A stretch of 64,000 nt of DNA. Source: Sphingomonadales bacterium (GTDB lineage: Bacteria; Pseudomonadota; Alphaproteobacteria; Sphingomonadales; Govanellaceae). The notes under the pieces were generated by a model. The model worked only from the letters and a program-made list of their open reading frames with translations. It searched no databases and was not told where the DNA came from. Position 1 is the stretch's first letter. Each line of letters opens with the position of its first letter. Where the stretch lies: contig JACFMS010000019.1 in assembly GCA_019455285.1 (NCBI GenBank), positions 1 through 64,000 on the forward strand, given 5' to 3'. Positions 34,553-44,240 of this stretch are shown here, one piece after another. The position numbers and the translations under genes are program-made.

Positions 34553-35542
34553 ATGCGCCTGTTTCGTCATTATGACGCCATCCCCCCGGAATGCCGGGGC
34601 GGCGTCGTGGCGCTGGGCAATTTCGACGGCTTTCACAAAGGCCATCAGGAGGTGGTCGCCACCGCCGCGCGTGAGGCCGAGCTGTTGGGCGCGCCCCTTT
34701 GGGTGCTGACCACCGAGCCCCATCCGCGCAGCTTCTTCCAACTCGATGCGCCGCCTTTTCGCCTCTCCACATTGCGTACCAAGGCGCATATGCTTGATGC
34801 CTTCGGGGTGGAAAACCTGCTGATCCTGCCGTTTGATGCCGCCCTTGCCGGCATGCTGGCCCAGGATTTCGTCCTTATGGTGCTGATCGGCGGTTTGGGG
34901 CTGCGTCATGCCGTGGTTGGCTACGATTACCGCTTTGGCAAGGGGCGGGGCGGCGGCGTCGACGTGCTGCGCTATATGGCCGAGATGGAGGATTTCGGCG
35001 TGACCGTGGTGGCCCCGGTGACTGAAAATGCCAATGGCCCCATCGTCTATTCCTCCACCGCCGTGCGCGAGGCGTTGGTGCGGGGTGAGGTTGGACGCGC
35101 CACTGAGGTATTGGGTCATTGGTGGATCATCGACGGGCATGTGTTCAAGGGTGATCAGCGCGGCCGCACCATCGGTTTTCCCACCGCCAATCTGGCTCTG
35201 GGCGAGCTGTTGCACCCTGCCTTCGGGGTTTACGCGGTGCGGGCGGTGGTGCCGGATGGGCCGCAGGCTGGGGTTTACGATGGCGTCGCCAACATCGGCC
35301 GCCGCCCCACCTTCGGAAAGAGCGACGTTACACTGGAAATCCATCTCTTCGACTTTGCCGGCGATCTTTACGACCGCATCATCAGCGCCGAGGTGGTGGA
35401 GTTCATCCGCCCGGAACGGAAATTCTCCGGCATCGACGAGCTGAAGGCGCAGATCACCGAGGACTGCCGGACGGCGCGCCGTATCCTGGCCGATCCGGCC
35501 TATGCCCGCGACCGCTACGCCCTGCCGCGGTTTATGCCTTAA
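34553..35542 (+). CDS. ribF: Bifunctional riboflavin kinase / FMN adenylyltransferase
   Basis: The protein is 329 residues. The N-terminal adenylyltransferase domain has ALGNFDGFHKGHQE (about 18-31; HxGH nucleotide-binding motif) and the C-terminal flavokinase domain has GDQRGRTIGFPTANL (about 199-213) and ANIGRRPTF. It converts riboflavin to FMN and FAD. Gene order ribF-ileS-lspA is conserved in many alphaproteobacteria, though a 319-bp repeat-rich gap separates ribF from ileS here. Confidence 0.96.
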   Translation: MRLFRHYDAIPPECRGGVVALGNFDGFHKGHQEVVATAAREAELLGAPLWVLTTEPHPRSFFQLDAPPFRLSTLRTKAHMLDAFGVENLLILPFDAALAGMLAQDFVLMVLIGGLGLRHAVVGYDYRFGKGRGGGVDVLRYMAEMEDFGVTVVAPVTENANGPIVYSSTAVREALVRGEVGRATEVLGHWWIIDGHVFKGDQRGRTIGFPTANLALGELLHPAFGVYAVRAVVPDGPQAGVYDGVANIGRRPTFGKSDVTLEIHLFDFAGDLYDRIISAEVVEFIRPERKFSGIDELKAQITEDCRTARRILADPAYARDRYALPRFMP

Positions 35543-35557
35543 GGAGTGGGTTAATTT

Positions 35558-35818
35558 ACCTCCCCCTTGATGGGGGAGGTCGTCGCGCCGGAGCGTTAAG
35601 CGACGGCGGACGGGTGGGGGTGATGACCTAAGCAACCTCCTAATTTTATGGCGCCCACCACCCCCATCCAAACCTTCCCCCATCGAGGGGGAAGGCTTTC
35701 AAAGGGCAGCGCGCGTAGGCCCATGGTCGCCACAACGAATACTCGACATCCCTCCCGCCCCCTTGCTACAAGGGCCACCTGTCATTGCGAGCCCTGAAAA
35801 GGGCGAAGCAATCCAGGC
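35558..35818. repeat. Cluster of palindromic repeats between ribF and ileS
   Basis: This 319-bp gap has no gene. It holds ACCTCCCCC-ttgat-GGGGGAGGT (35558-35580), CCTTCCCCC-atcga-GGGGGAAGG (35672-35694) within a larger inverted arrangement (GGGTGGGGGTG near 35615 and CACCCCCATCC near 35659), and a GTCATTGCGAG..CGAAGCAATCC element (35781-35814) of the family seen at 42350 and 48729. Confidence 0.75.
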
Positions 35819-35861
35819 TGGAAAAAGGCATTGAAGGGCTTTCATCCCTAAGGTTTGCGAC

Positions 35862-38717
35862 ATGACCAAAGACTACCGCGCCACGGTGTTCCTGCCGGCC
35901 ACCGATTTTCCCATGAAGGCCAACCTGCCGCAGCGGGAACCCGACTTTCTCGCCCGCTGGGAGGCGATGGGGCTTTACCGGCGGCTGCGCGACACGGCCA
36001 AGGGCCGGGAGAAATTCGTCCTCCACGATGGCCCGCCTTACGCCAACGGCAACATTCACATTGGCCATGCGATGAACAAGATCCTCAAGGACGTCATCGT
36101 GCGCTCGCAGCAGATGCTGGGCAAGGACGCGCCTTATGTCCCCGGCTGGGACTGCCACGGTCTGCCCATTGAATGGAAGATCGAGGAGGAATACCGCAAA
36201 AAGGGCAAGAACAAGGACGAGGTGGACCCGGTGGCGTTTCGCGCCGAGTGCCGCGCCTACGCCGATCACTGGCTGGGCCAGCAGCGCCAGCAGTTCAAGC
36301 GCCTCGGCGTCAGCGGCGATTGGGACAACCCTTACACCACCATGACCTATGAGGCGGAGGCCACCATCGTGCGCGAGCTTTTGAAGTTCGCGATGGACGG
36401 CAGCCTTTATCGCGGCGCCAAGCCGGTGATGTGGTCGCCAGTGGAAAAAACCGCGCTCGCCGAGGCGGAAGTGGAATACGAGGACATCACCTCGACCCAG
36501 ATCGATGTCGCCTTCAAGATCGTGAAGTGCCCCAAACGTCCCGAACTCGTCGGCGCCTACGCCGTGATCTGGACCACCACGCCATGGACCATCCCCGCCA
36601 ACCGCGCGCTCGCGTATGGAGAGGATGTTGATTATGTGCGGCTGGAGGTTGATGGCCGAAAATTTGTAGTTGCGGCTTGCTTAGATATTGAGTTCTTGAA
36701 TAGGGCGGGCATTGGCGTTGAAACAATAGAGGTTAATGGACACACAAAATTTAAAGTCGATCCCAGTAAGTTCAAGAAATCAGAAACTTTCAAAGGCTCT
36801 GAACTCGCCGGCACGGTATGCGAACATCCTTGGAAGGGCAAAAGCGATTTCTTCAACGAACCGCGTCCTATGTTACCCGGCGAGTTCGTCACCACCGATG
36901 CCGGCACCGGCATCGTGCATATGGCCCCCGATCATGGCGAGGATGACTTTTACTTGTGTCAGGCGCACGGCATTGGCCCTAAGTTCGTGGTGCAGCCCGA
37001 CGGCACCTACCAAGGCGATTGGCCCGTTGTCGGCGGCAATCATGTTTATAAGGTAAACGGCAAGGATGGGCCGGTGTGTACGGCGCTGCGCGAAGCGGGC
37101 GCGCTGTTGGCGGTCGGCGAGATGCGCCACAGCTATCCCCACTCCTGGCGCTCCAAGGCGAAACTGATTTACCGCTGCACGCCGCAGTGGTTTGTGTCGA
37201 TGGAAAAGACGGGCTTACGCGCCAAGGCGCTCGCCGCCATCGATAACACGCGCTGGGTGCCGGCTGGCGGCAAGAACCGCATCAAGGCGATGGTCGAAGG
37301 ACGGCCCGATTGGGTGCTGTCGCGCCAGCGCGCGTGGGGCGTGCCGATCACCATTTTCGCCGACAAGAAATCCGGCGCGGTGTTGCGCGATGACGCGGTG
37401 AACGCGCGCATCGTCGCGGCGGTGGAGAAGGGCGGCGCGGATGCCTGGTACACCACGCCGGCGCAAGAGTTTTTGGGTAATGACTACAATGCTGCCGATT
37501 ACGAGCAAGTCACCGATATTCTCGACGTGTGGTTTGACTCAGGCTCCACGCACTCGTTCGTGCTCGACTCCGGCAAGTGGCCGGACCTGAAATGGCCCGC
37601 TGATCTTTATCTTGAAGGCTCCGACCAGCATCGCGGCTGGTTCCAGTCATCGCTTTTAGAATCCTGCGGCACGCGCGGCCGCGCGCCTTACAACGCGGTG
37701 ATGACCCACGGCTTCGTCCTTGACGGCAAGGGCGAGAAGATGTCGAAGTCCAAGGGCAACGTGGTCGATCCCTTGAGCGTGATGGAACAATCGGGCGCGG
37801 ATATTCTGCGCCTGTGGGTCGTCTCCACCGATTATTTCGACGACGTGCGCATCGGCAAGGAAATTTTGGCCGGGCAGATCGACGCCTACCGCAAGATCAG
37901 GAATACCTTGCGCTATCTGTTGGCCAATCTCGCCGGCTTTGACGACAGCGAGCGCTTGCCGGAAAACGACATGCCGGAGCTGGAGCGCTGGGTGCTGCAT
38001 CGCTTATATGAGCTCGACGGTCTGGTGAAGAAGTGCAACGAGGAGTTCAACTTCACCAAGCTTTACGCGGCGCTCTATAATTTCTGCGTTGTCGATCTGT
38101 CGTCGATTTATTTCGATATCCGCAAGGACAGTCTTTATTGCGACGCCGTCACCGCCACCCGCCGCCGCGCCGCGCGCACGGTGATGGACCGGCTGTTTCA
38201 TTGTCTGGTCAAGTGGCTGGCGCCAATCCTGGTGTTCACGGCGGAAGAAGCGTGGCTGACCCGTTTTCCCGGTGACGCCTCAAGCGTGCACCTTCAACTT
38301 TTCCCCGACGCGCCGGCAAACTGGCGGGACGATGCCTTGGCCGCCAAGTGGGCCAAGGTGCGCGACGTGCGCCGGGTGGTGACGGGCGCGCTGGAGATCG
38401 ACCGCCGGGAAAAGCGCATCGGATCGAGCTTGCAGGCGAAGGTCACGGTCTATGTGGCCGACGATTCCTATATCGCCGCTTTTGCCGGCGTGAATTTGGC
38501 CGAGATCGCCATCACCTCGGCCGCCGAGATCAAGGTGGGGGCCGCGCCCGATGGCGCTTTTACGCTCGACGATACGCCCGGCGTCGCGGTGGTCACCGGT
38601 CTGGCCGATGGTCATAAATGCGCCCGCTGCTGGCAGGTGCTGCCGGAGGTGGGCAGCGTCGCCGGCGTCGACGACCTGTGCCAGCGCTGCGCCGATACGG
38701 TGTTGGAGGTGGCATAA
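35862..38717 (+). CDS. ileS: Isoleucyl-tRNA synthetase
   Basis: The protein is 951 residues, a normal bacterial IleRS length. HIGH motif 66-69, WDCHGLPIE, editing (CP1) domain about 190-400 with TTTPWTIPANRAL, KMSKS 626-630, anticodon domain, and the C-terminal zinc finger CARCWQV...CQRCAD (about 919-944). The stretch about 36615-36810 (residues ~250-316, editing domain) is conspicuously AT-rich: I count 19 G/C of 60 in 36721-36780, while flanking sequence is well above half. Codon use differs there too. The reading frame and length are intact. lspA follows after five bases. Confidence 0.97.
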   Translation: MTKDYRATVFLPATDFPMKANLPQREPDFLARWEAMGLYRRLRDTAKGREKFVLHDGPPYANGNIHIGHAMNKILKDVIVRSQQMLGKDAPYVPGWDCHGLPIEWKIEEEYRKKGKNKDEVDPVAFRAECRAYADHWLGQQRQQFKRLGVSGDWDNPYTTMTYEAEATIVRELLKFAMDGSLYRGAKPVMWSPVEKTALAEAEVEYEDITSTQIDVAFKIVKCPKRPELVGAYAVIWTTTPWTIPANRALAYGEDVDYVRLEVDGRKFVVAACLDIEFLNRAGIGVETIEVNGHTKFKVDPSKFKKSETFKGSELAGTVCEHPWKGKSDFFNEPRPMLPGEFVTTDAGTGIVHMAPDHGEDDFYLCQAHGIGPKFVVQPDGTYQGDWPVVGGNHVYKVNGKDGPVCTALREAGALLAVGEMRHSYPHSWRSKAKLIYRCTPQWFVSMEKTGLRAKALAAIDNTRWVPAGGKNRIKAMVEGRPDWVLSRQRAWGVPITIFADKKSGAVLRDDAVNARIVAAVEKGGADAWYTTPAQEFLGNDYNAADYEQVTDILDVWFDSGSTHSFVLDSGKWPDLKWPADLYLEGSDQHRGWFQSSLLESCGTRGRAPYNAVMTHGFVLDGKGEKMSKSKGNVVDPLSVMEQSGADILRLWVVSTDYFDDVRIGKEILAGQIDAYRKIRNTLRYLLANLAGFDDSERLPENDMPELERWVLHRLYELDGLVKKCNEEFNFTKLYAALYNFCVVDLSSIYFDIRKDSLYCDAVTATRRRAARTVMDRLFHCLVKWLAPILVFTAEEAWLTRFPGDASSVHLQLFPDAPANWRDDALAAKWAKVRDVRRVVTGALEIDRREKRIGSSLQAKVTVYVADDSYIAAFAGVNLAEIAITSAAEIKVGAAPDGAFTLDDTPGVAVVTGLADGHKCARCWQVLPEVGSVAGVDDLCQRCADTVLEVA

Positions 38718-38722
38718 AGACC

Positions 38723-39202
38723 ATGTTCGCCCGGGGGCTGGTGACCGCCATTATCACCCTGATCGTCGATCAGGCGAGCAAATGGTACCTGCTCGAGATC
38801 TTCCGGCTGCCCAGCCGGGGGATGGTGGAGGTACTGCCGTTCTTCAACCTGACCATGGTGTGGAACCGCGGCATCAGCTTCGGCCTGTTTCCCGCCGATG
38901 GCGATCATGGCCGCTGGTTCCTGGTGGCCTTCACCCTGGTGGTGGCCGGGGTGGTTATTTTGTGGCTGAAGAAGGCGGAGGATAGGCTGGCCGCCCTGGC
39001 CCTTGGCCTGATCCTGGGGGGAGCCCTGGGCAATATCATCGACCGCATCCGGTTTGGCGCGGTGGCCGATTTTGTGCAGCTTCATGCCGCCGGCTATTCG
39101 TTCTTTATTTTCAATGTCGCCGATGCGGCGATCAGCGTCGGGGTTGCGCTCCTGTTCCTGGATGCTATCTTGTCCCATCGGGGAGCTAAAACAAAGGCTT
39201 GA
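38723..39202 (+). CDS. lspA: Lipoprotein signal peptidase (signal peptidase II)
   Basis: The protein is 159 residues from the ATG at 38723, five bases after ileS; longer frame upstream overlaps ileS. Four membrane helices. The catalytic Asp pair lies in GNIIDRI (near 111) and FNVADAAI (near 133), with VWNRGISFG (about 46-54). It cleaves prolipoproteins, such as the lipoprotein encoded next. Confidence 0.95.
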   Translation: MFARGLVTAIITLIVDQASKWYLLEIFRLPSRGMVEVLPFFNLTMVWNRGISFGLFPADGDHGRWFLVAFTLVVAGVVILWLKKAEDRLAALALGLILGGALGNIIDRIRFGAVADFVQLHAAGYSFFIFNVADAAISVGVALLFLDAILSHRGAKTKA

Positions 39203-39210
39203 GTGCATCC

Positions 39211-39612
39211 GTGAGCAACCATCCAGTATCCATCAGATCGACCATCGGCCGCCTGGCGGTCGTGGGCTTATGTCTTCCGCTTCTGGCCGGCTGCGGCAGC
39301 ATCGGCAAGGCGCTGGGCTTTTCCAAGCGTCCGCCGGACGAGTTCGAGGTGCTGGCCAAGGCTCCCCTGGTGGTGCCGCCGGATTATAACCTCCGCCCGC
39401 CGGCCGAGGAGGAGCAGGGTCTGCGCGAGCGCAATCCCCGCGAGATGGCCTTCAAGGCGCTGTTTCCGGCAAAACAGACGACCGCCATGCCGGCCGTTCC
39501 CGCCGGCAGTGTCGGCGCCGCGCCGTTGGCCGAGCCGCCAGCGGAGCAATCGGTGGCGCCGCAGGAAGGCGTCTTTACTGATGATATCAGCACCGGCCAG
39601 CCGGAGAACTAA
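39211..39612 (+). CDS. DUF3035 family lipoprotein
   Basis: The protein is about 133 residues from a GTG at 39211 (a TTG at 39199 is possible). The signal peptide ends in a lipobox LLAGC, so Cys is lipidated. The domain core PPDEFEVLAKAPLVVPPDYNLRPP is the DUF3035 signature of alphaproteobacterial lipoproteins; function unknown. The C-terminal third is Ala/Pro-rich. Its place after lspA and before M16 peptidase genes is conserved in the group. Confidence 0.85.
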   Translation: MSNHPVSIRSTIGRLAVVGLCLPLLAGCGSIGKALGFSKRPPDEFEVLAKAPLVVPPDYNLRPPAEEEQGLRERNPREMAFKALFPAKQTTAMPAVPAGSVGAAPLAEPPAEQSVAPQEGVFTDDISTGQPEN

Positions 39613-39617
39613 GTACG

Positions 39618-40976
39618 GTGCGGGTGTGGTCGGCGATCTTTCTGCTGGCGTGCCTTGCCGGCGCTTCCGTCGCCAGCGCGGCGGGGATCGAGGTTAAATC
39701 TTATACCTTAAAGAATGGTGTCGAGCTTTTGGTGCTGCCGGACCACCGCGCCCCCGTGGTCACCCATATGGTGTGGTATCGGGTCGGCAGCGCCGACGAG
39801 CCGGAGGGCCTGTCCGGGGTCGCCCATTTCTTCGAACACCTGATGTTCAAGCGCACTAAGCGCTTGAAGGACGGCGAGTTCTCCAAGATCGTCGCCGAGA
39901 ACGGCGGCCAGCATAATGCCTTTACCAGCTATGACCAGACCGCCTATTACCAGAGCGTCGCCGCCGACCGCTTGGCGCTGATGATGAAGCTGGAGGCGGA
40001 CCGCATGGTCAACCTCAACTTGAAGCCCAAGGACATCGCCACCGAGCGCGACGTGATCATCGAAGAGCGCCGCATGCGGGTTGAAAACAACCCTTCGGCC
40101 CTGATCGGCGAGCAGATGATGGCGATGCTGTTCATGGCTCACCCTTACGGCACGCCGGTGATCGGCTGGAAGTCGGAGATGGCGGCGCTGTCCTATGACG
40201 CGGTGATGGACGTCTACCGTCAATTCTATTCGCCGGCCAACGCCATCGTCATAATTGCCGGTGATGTCGAGCCGGAAGCGGTGCGCAAGCTGGCGGAAAA
40301 AACTTACGGCCGCAACCATGGCCCCAAGGCGGAGCCGCGGTTACGCCGCGCCGAACCGCCGGCATTGGCGGCGCGGCGAGTGGTGATGGAAGACAGCCGG
40401 GTGCGCCAGCCGGAGTGGGAGCGGGTTTATCTCGCCCCGAGCTATCGCGCTGGGGAGAGCAAACACGCGCCGGCGCTTTCGGTGCTGGCGCAGCTCCTGG
40501 GCGGCGGTCCCACCAGCCGGCTCTATCGCCGTCTGGTGGTCGAGGATCAAACCGCAACCGATGCCGGCGCCTATTACAGCGGCACCATGTACGATCTCGG
40601 GCAGTTCAGTGTCTATGCCGTACCGACGCCCGAAAGTGACCCGGCGCAGGCGCGCCAACGCCTGGCGGCGGCTGAGGCCTCGGTGGAGGCGGCCTTGGCC
40701 GAGCTGTTGCAAAACGGCGTCGAGGCGGCCGAGCTGGAGCGGGCCAAGCGCCGCCTGCGCGCCGACGAGATTTACGCCCGCGACAACCTGATGACCCTGG
40801 CGCAGACTTTTGGCCGGGCGCTCACCGCTGGCCTGACCATTAACGATGTGCTGGCTTGGCCCGACCGCATCATGGCGGTCACCGCTGAGGACGTCAGGGC
40901 TGCCGCCCAGGCGGTGCTGCGGCCGGAAGGGTCGGTAACCGGGCTATTGTTACCTAAGGCGGAGGCCAAGCCATGA
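39618..40976 (+). CDS. M16 family zinc peptidase (catalytic member)
   Basis: The protein is 452 residues from a GTG. It has a signal peptide of about 22 residues (ending ASA), the zinc-binding inverted motif HFFEH (70-74) and the distal Glu in ERDVIIEERRMRVENNP (near 150), so it should be active in the periplasm. The C-terminal M16 half lacks the motif, as usual. It pairs with the next gene, whose product has no zinc site; heterodimers of active and inactive subunits are typical for this arrangement. The stop overlaps the next start by four bases. Confidence 0.92.
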   Translation: MRVWSAIFLLACLAGASVASAAGIEVKSYTLKNGVELLVLPDHRAPVVTHMVWYRVGSADEPEGLSGVAHFFEHLMFKRTKRLKDGEFSKIVAENGGQHNAFTSYDQTAYYQSVAADRLALMMKLEADRMVNLNLKPKDIATERDVIIEERRMRVENNPSALIGEQMMAMLFMAHPYGTPVIGWKSEMAALSYDAVMDVYRQFYSPANAIVIIAGDVEPEAVRKLAEKTYGRNHGPKAEPRLRRAEPPALAARRVVMEDSRVRQPEWERVYLAPSYRAGESKHAPALSVLAQLLGGGPTSRLYRRLVVEDQTATDAGAYYSGTMYDLGQFSVYAVPTPESDPAQARQRLAAAEASVEAALAELLQNGVEAAELERAKRRLRADEIYARDNLMTLAQTFGRALTAGLTINDVLAWPDRIMAVTAEDVRAAAQAVLRPEGSVTGLLLPKAEAKP

Positions 40977-42298
40977 AGCGGCTGATCCTGGCCTTGATCG
41001 TGCTGCTGGCGGGCGCGTTGCCCGCCCAGGCGCTTGATATTCAAACCGTTGACGTGCCCGGCGTCGGTACCGCCTGGCTGGTGGAAAATCACAGCCTGCC
41101 CATCATTGCGGTGCAGCTGGCGTTCCGCAACGCTGGTACTGCCCAGGACCCTCAGGCCAAGGAGGGTACAGCGACTTTCGTCGCCGGTCTCTTGAACGAG
41201 GGCGCGGGCGACATGGACGCCGCCGCTTTTCAACAGCGGTTGGAGGAACTCGCCATCGAAATGAGCTTTGCGGCGGAGCGGGACGAAAGCTTCGCCGTCA
41301 TGAAGACATTGACGGAGAACCGCCGCGAAGCCTTTCGCCTCTTAGGGTTAGCCCTATCCCAGCCGCGCTTTGACGCCGACGCCATCGAGCGGGTGCGCCA
41401 GCAGCTCTTCGCCGCCGTGGCGCAAGCCGAACAAACGCCGTCCGCGGTGGCCGCCAAACGTTGGTACGCCGCCGCCTTTGCCGGCCATCCCTACGGCCGG
41501 CCCAAGGAGGGTAGCGTCGACAGCCTCAAGGCCATCACCCGCGATGACCTGAGGGCCTTCGCCGCCAGCCACTTCGCCCGCGGCTCGCTGGTCATCGCCA
41601 TCGTCGGCGATGTCACGCCCGAGGAGGCCAAGGCGCTGCTTGGCCAGGCATTCGGCGCCCTGCCGGAAAAGGCGACGCCCGCGCCGGTGGCCGAGGTCAA
41701 GGCATCGCCGCCCGCCGGCATCGAGGTGGTCAATCGGCCGATCCCGCAAAGCACCATCGTGTTCGGTCATACCGGCATCAAGCGGGACGATCCCGACTGG
41801 TACGCGGCGCAGGTAATGAACTATACCTTGGGCGGCGGCGGCTTTTCTTCGCGCTTAGTTAATGAAGTACGCGAAAAACGTGGCTTAGCATATTATATTT
41901 ATACGATTTTTGCGCCATTTGACCATGCCGGGATCATGCTTGGATCGGTCGGCACCCAGAATGAGCGCGCGGCAGAATCCATGGCGATCATCGGCACCGA
42001 AATCACCAAGATGCGGGATGGTGGCGCGACCGAGGCCGAGCTGGCATTGGCGAAGAAATATCTGACCGGCTCCTATCCCTTGTCCTTCGCCTCGAGCGGC
42101 AAGATTGCCGGCGAACTGGTGGCGTTGCAGCTGGATGGCTTTGCGCCGGATTTCGTCGCTAAGCGCAATGCCTATATCGAGGCGGTGACGCTGGACGACG
42201 TCAACCGCGTTGCCAAGCGCCTCTTGTCGCCGGAAAACCTCCATTGGGTGGTGGTGGGCGCGCCCGACGGCGTGGCGAGCACGGTTCCTGCCAAGTAG
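40973..42298 (+). CDS. M16 family peptidase-like protein without zinc motif
   Basis: The protein is 441 residues with a signal peptide (about 1-20, ending AQA). It has the M16 fold but the HxxEH position reads EGTATFVAGLLNEGAG. The substrate-side GGGGFSSRLVNEVREKRGLAYYIYT is well kept (about 284-308). It is likely the non-catalytic partner of the preceding peptidase. The short stretch 41860-41925 is locally AT-rich compared with flanks. Coupled to the first peptidase by ATGA. Confidence 0.9.
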   Translation: MKRLILALIVLLAGALPAQALDIQTVDVPGVGTAWLVENHSLPIIAVQLAFRNAGTAQDPQAKEGTATFVAGLLNEGAGDMDAAAFQQRLEELAIEMSFAAERDESFAVMKTLTENRREAFRLLGLALSQPRFDADAIERVRQQLFAAVAQAEQTPSAVAAKRWYAAAFAGHPYGRPKEGSVDSLKAITRDDLRAFAASHFARGSLVIAIVGDVTPEEAKALLGQAFGALPEKATPAPVAEVKASPPAGIEVVNRPIPQSTIVFGHTGIKRDDPDWYAAQVMNYTLGGGGFSSRLVNEVREKRGLAYYIYTIFAPFDHAGIMLGSVGTQNERAAESMAIIGTEITKMRDGGATEAELALAKKYLTGSYPLSFASSGKIAGELVALQLDGFAPDFVAKRNAYIEAVTLDDVNRVAKRLLSPENLHWVVVGAPDGVASTVPAK

Positions 42299-42349
42299 TT
42301 TAAGGATGTCACCTCCGCCCCCGGGCCAGACCAAAGACCTATTTTTATT

Positions 42350-42427
42350 GTCATTGCGAGGAGGCTTTAGCCGACGAAGCAATCTACATGCCTAAAAATG
42401 GATTGCTTCGCTGGCGCTCGCAATGAC
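42350..42427. repeat. Dispersed palindromic repeat, GTCATTGCGAG / GAAGCAATC family
   Basis: GTCATTGCGAG ... CGAAGCAATC ... GATTGCTTCG ... CTCGCAATGAC: a nested palindrome of about 78 bases between the M16 and mutL genes. A second full copy is at 48729-48808 and a half copy at 35781-35814. Confidence 0.8.
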
Positions 42428-42486
42428 ATCCTAACCCTGCATAAAGCGGGCATAACAGCTATTCCCTTAATCCAAAGAGTTCCCCC

Positions 42487-44238
42487 GTGACCATTCGCGT
42501 CCTCTCCGAGCGCACCGTCAACCGCATCGCCGCCGGCGAGGTGGTGGAGCGGCCGGCCAGCGCGCTGAAAGAACTGGTGGAGAACGCCCTCGATGCCGGC
42601 GCGCGCCGCATCGAGGTGGCGATCGAGGGCGGCGGGCGGTCGCTCATTTCTGTCAGTGACGACGGCATCGGCATGACCGCTGCGGAACTGGCGCTGGCGG
42701 TGGAGCGCCACGCCACCTCGAAAATCAGCGATGATGATGACCTCACCGCCATCGCCACCTTAGGCTTCCGGGGCGAGGCGTTGCCCTCCATCGGCGCGGT
42801 CAGCCGGCTGCGGATCACCAGCCGGGCGCGGGGCTCCGACGCCGCTTGGACCTTGGCGGTGGAGGGGGGCCGCAAGGGCGCGGCGGAACCGGCAGCGCTG
42901 GGAAGCGGCACCCGGGTCGAGGTGCGCGATCTCTTTTACGCCACGCCGGCGCGGCTGAAGTTCCTCAAAAACGACCGCACCGAGGCCGGTCATATTCTTG
43001 ACACCCTGCGTCGGCTGGCGATGGCGCATCCCGAGGCGGCGTTCGAGTTTACCGACGAAGGCCGCATGCTCCTCAAATTGCCGGCGGTCGGCGGTGAAGG
43101 CGGCCTGCGTAAGCGGCTTGCTGCTATTCTCGGCGACGAGTTCATCAACAACGCAGCGGCGGTGGCGGCGGAGCGGGAAGGGGCGCGGCTTTCAGGCTTT
43201 GCCGGGCTGCCCACCTACAGCCGCGGCACGGCGCAGCAGCAATACCTGTTCGTCAACGGCCGGCCGGTGCGCGATAAGCTCCTGGTGGGCGCGTTGCGCG
43301 GCGCTTACGCCGACGTGCTGGCCCGCGACCGTCACCCGGTGGCGGCGCTGTTCCTCGACGTTGATCCGCAGACGGTGGACGTCAACGTTCATCCGGCCAA
43401 GGCCGAGGTGCGGTTTCGCGATGCTGGACTTATTCGCGGCCTGATCGTCGGAGCCTTAAAGCACGCCTTGGCTGAGGCGGGGCATCGCACCGCCAGCACC
43501 GTCACCACGGCGGCATTGGGGCTGGCCCGTCCGCCCCTGCCGTCTTCCTGGCAGCACTCATTTTCATTGCCCGCGCCGCGCCTGCGCGAGGCGGCGGCAG
43601 CCTACCAAGCGCCCTTGCCGGGCGAGGTCGAGGAGATCGCGCCGCCGCCCGTCGAGACGCCGCCGTTGGGCTACGCCCGGGCGCAGCTCCACAATACCTA
43701 TATCGTCGCCGAGACGGCGGACGGGTTGATTCTGGTCGATCAGCACGCCGCCCATGAGCGGCTGGTGATGGAGCGCATGAAGCGGCAGATGGCCTCATCC
43801 GGCGTGGCGCGGCAGGCGCTCCTCTTGCCGGAAGTGGTGGAGCTTGATCCGGCGGCGGCGGACCGCGTGATCGCCCGCGCCGAGGAGTTGGCTGCGCTGG
43901 GGCTGGTGGTGGAAGCTTTTGGCAATGGCGCGGTGCTGGTGCGCGAGACGCCGGCGCTGTTGGGCCGCGCCGATGTCAAAGGGTTGATCATGGATTTGGC
44001 CGATGAACTAGCCGAAATGGATGCCGCGCTGTCGTTGACGGAACGCCTGGACGAGGTGTGCGCCACCATGGCCTGCCACGGCAGCGTGCGGGCCGGGCGG
44101 CGGTTGACCATTGATGAAATGAACGCGCTGTTGCGGGAGATGGAAGCGACGCCCCGCTCCGGCCAATGCAACCATGGCCGCCCGACCTACATCGCGCTCA
44201 GCGGCGCCGACATCGAGCGGTTGTTTGGGCGGAGGTGA
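42487..44238 (+). CDS. mutL: DNA mismatch repair protein MutL with endonuclease motif
   Basis: The protein is 583 residues from a GTG. The GHKL ATPase domain has [11 protein letters not shown] (about 30-40), DDGIGM and [12 protein letters not shown]. The C-terminal domain carries [12 protein letters not shown] at residue 418 on, matching the endonuclease signature DQHA-x2-E-x4-E, and the companion motifs ACHGSVRAG and CNHGRPT that bind metal. It is therefore probably a nicking MutL, as in bacteria without MutH. A Pro/Ala-rich linker joins the domains. A palindromic repeat follows. Confidence 0.95.
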   Translation: MTIRVLSERTVNRIAAGEVVERPASALKELVENALDAGARRIEVAIEGGGRSLISVSDDGIGMTAAELALAVERHATSKISDDDDLTAIATLGFRGEALPSIGAVSRLRITSRARGSDAAWTLAVEGGRKGAAEPAALGSGTRVEVRDLFYATPARLKFLKNDRTEAGHILDTLRRLAMAHPEAAFEFTDEGRMLLKLPAVGGEGGLRKRLAAILGDEFINNAAAVAAEREGARLSGFAGLPTYSRGTAQQQYLFVNGRPVRDKLLVGALRGAYADVLARDRHPVAALFLDVDPQTVDVNVHPAKAEVRFRDAGLIRGLIVGALKHALAEAGHRTASTVTTAALGLARPPLPSSWQHSFSLPAPRLREAAAAYQAPLPGEVEEIAPPPVETPPLGYARAQLHNTYIVAETADGLILVDQHAAHERLVMERMKRQMASSGVARQALLLPEVVELDPAAADRVIARAEELAALGLVVEAFGNGAVLVRETPALLGRADVKGLIMDLADELAEMDAALSLTERLDEVCATMACHGSVRAGRRLTIDEMNALLREMEATPRSGQCNHGRPTYIALSGADIERLFGRR

Positions 44239-44240
44239 AG

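Noticed and set aside
34478-35683. Minus-strand frame of 401 codons
   Set aside because: Antisense to ribF and crossing a repeat; no ribosome-binding site or motif.
35543-35861. Possible T-box or tRNA in front of ileS
   Set aside because: No T-box sequence or cloverleaf could be drawn; the gap is explained by repeats.
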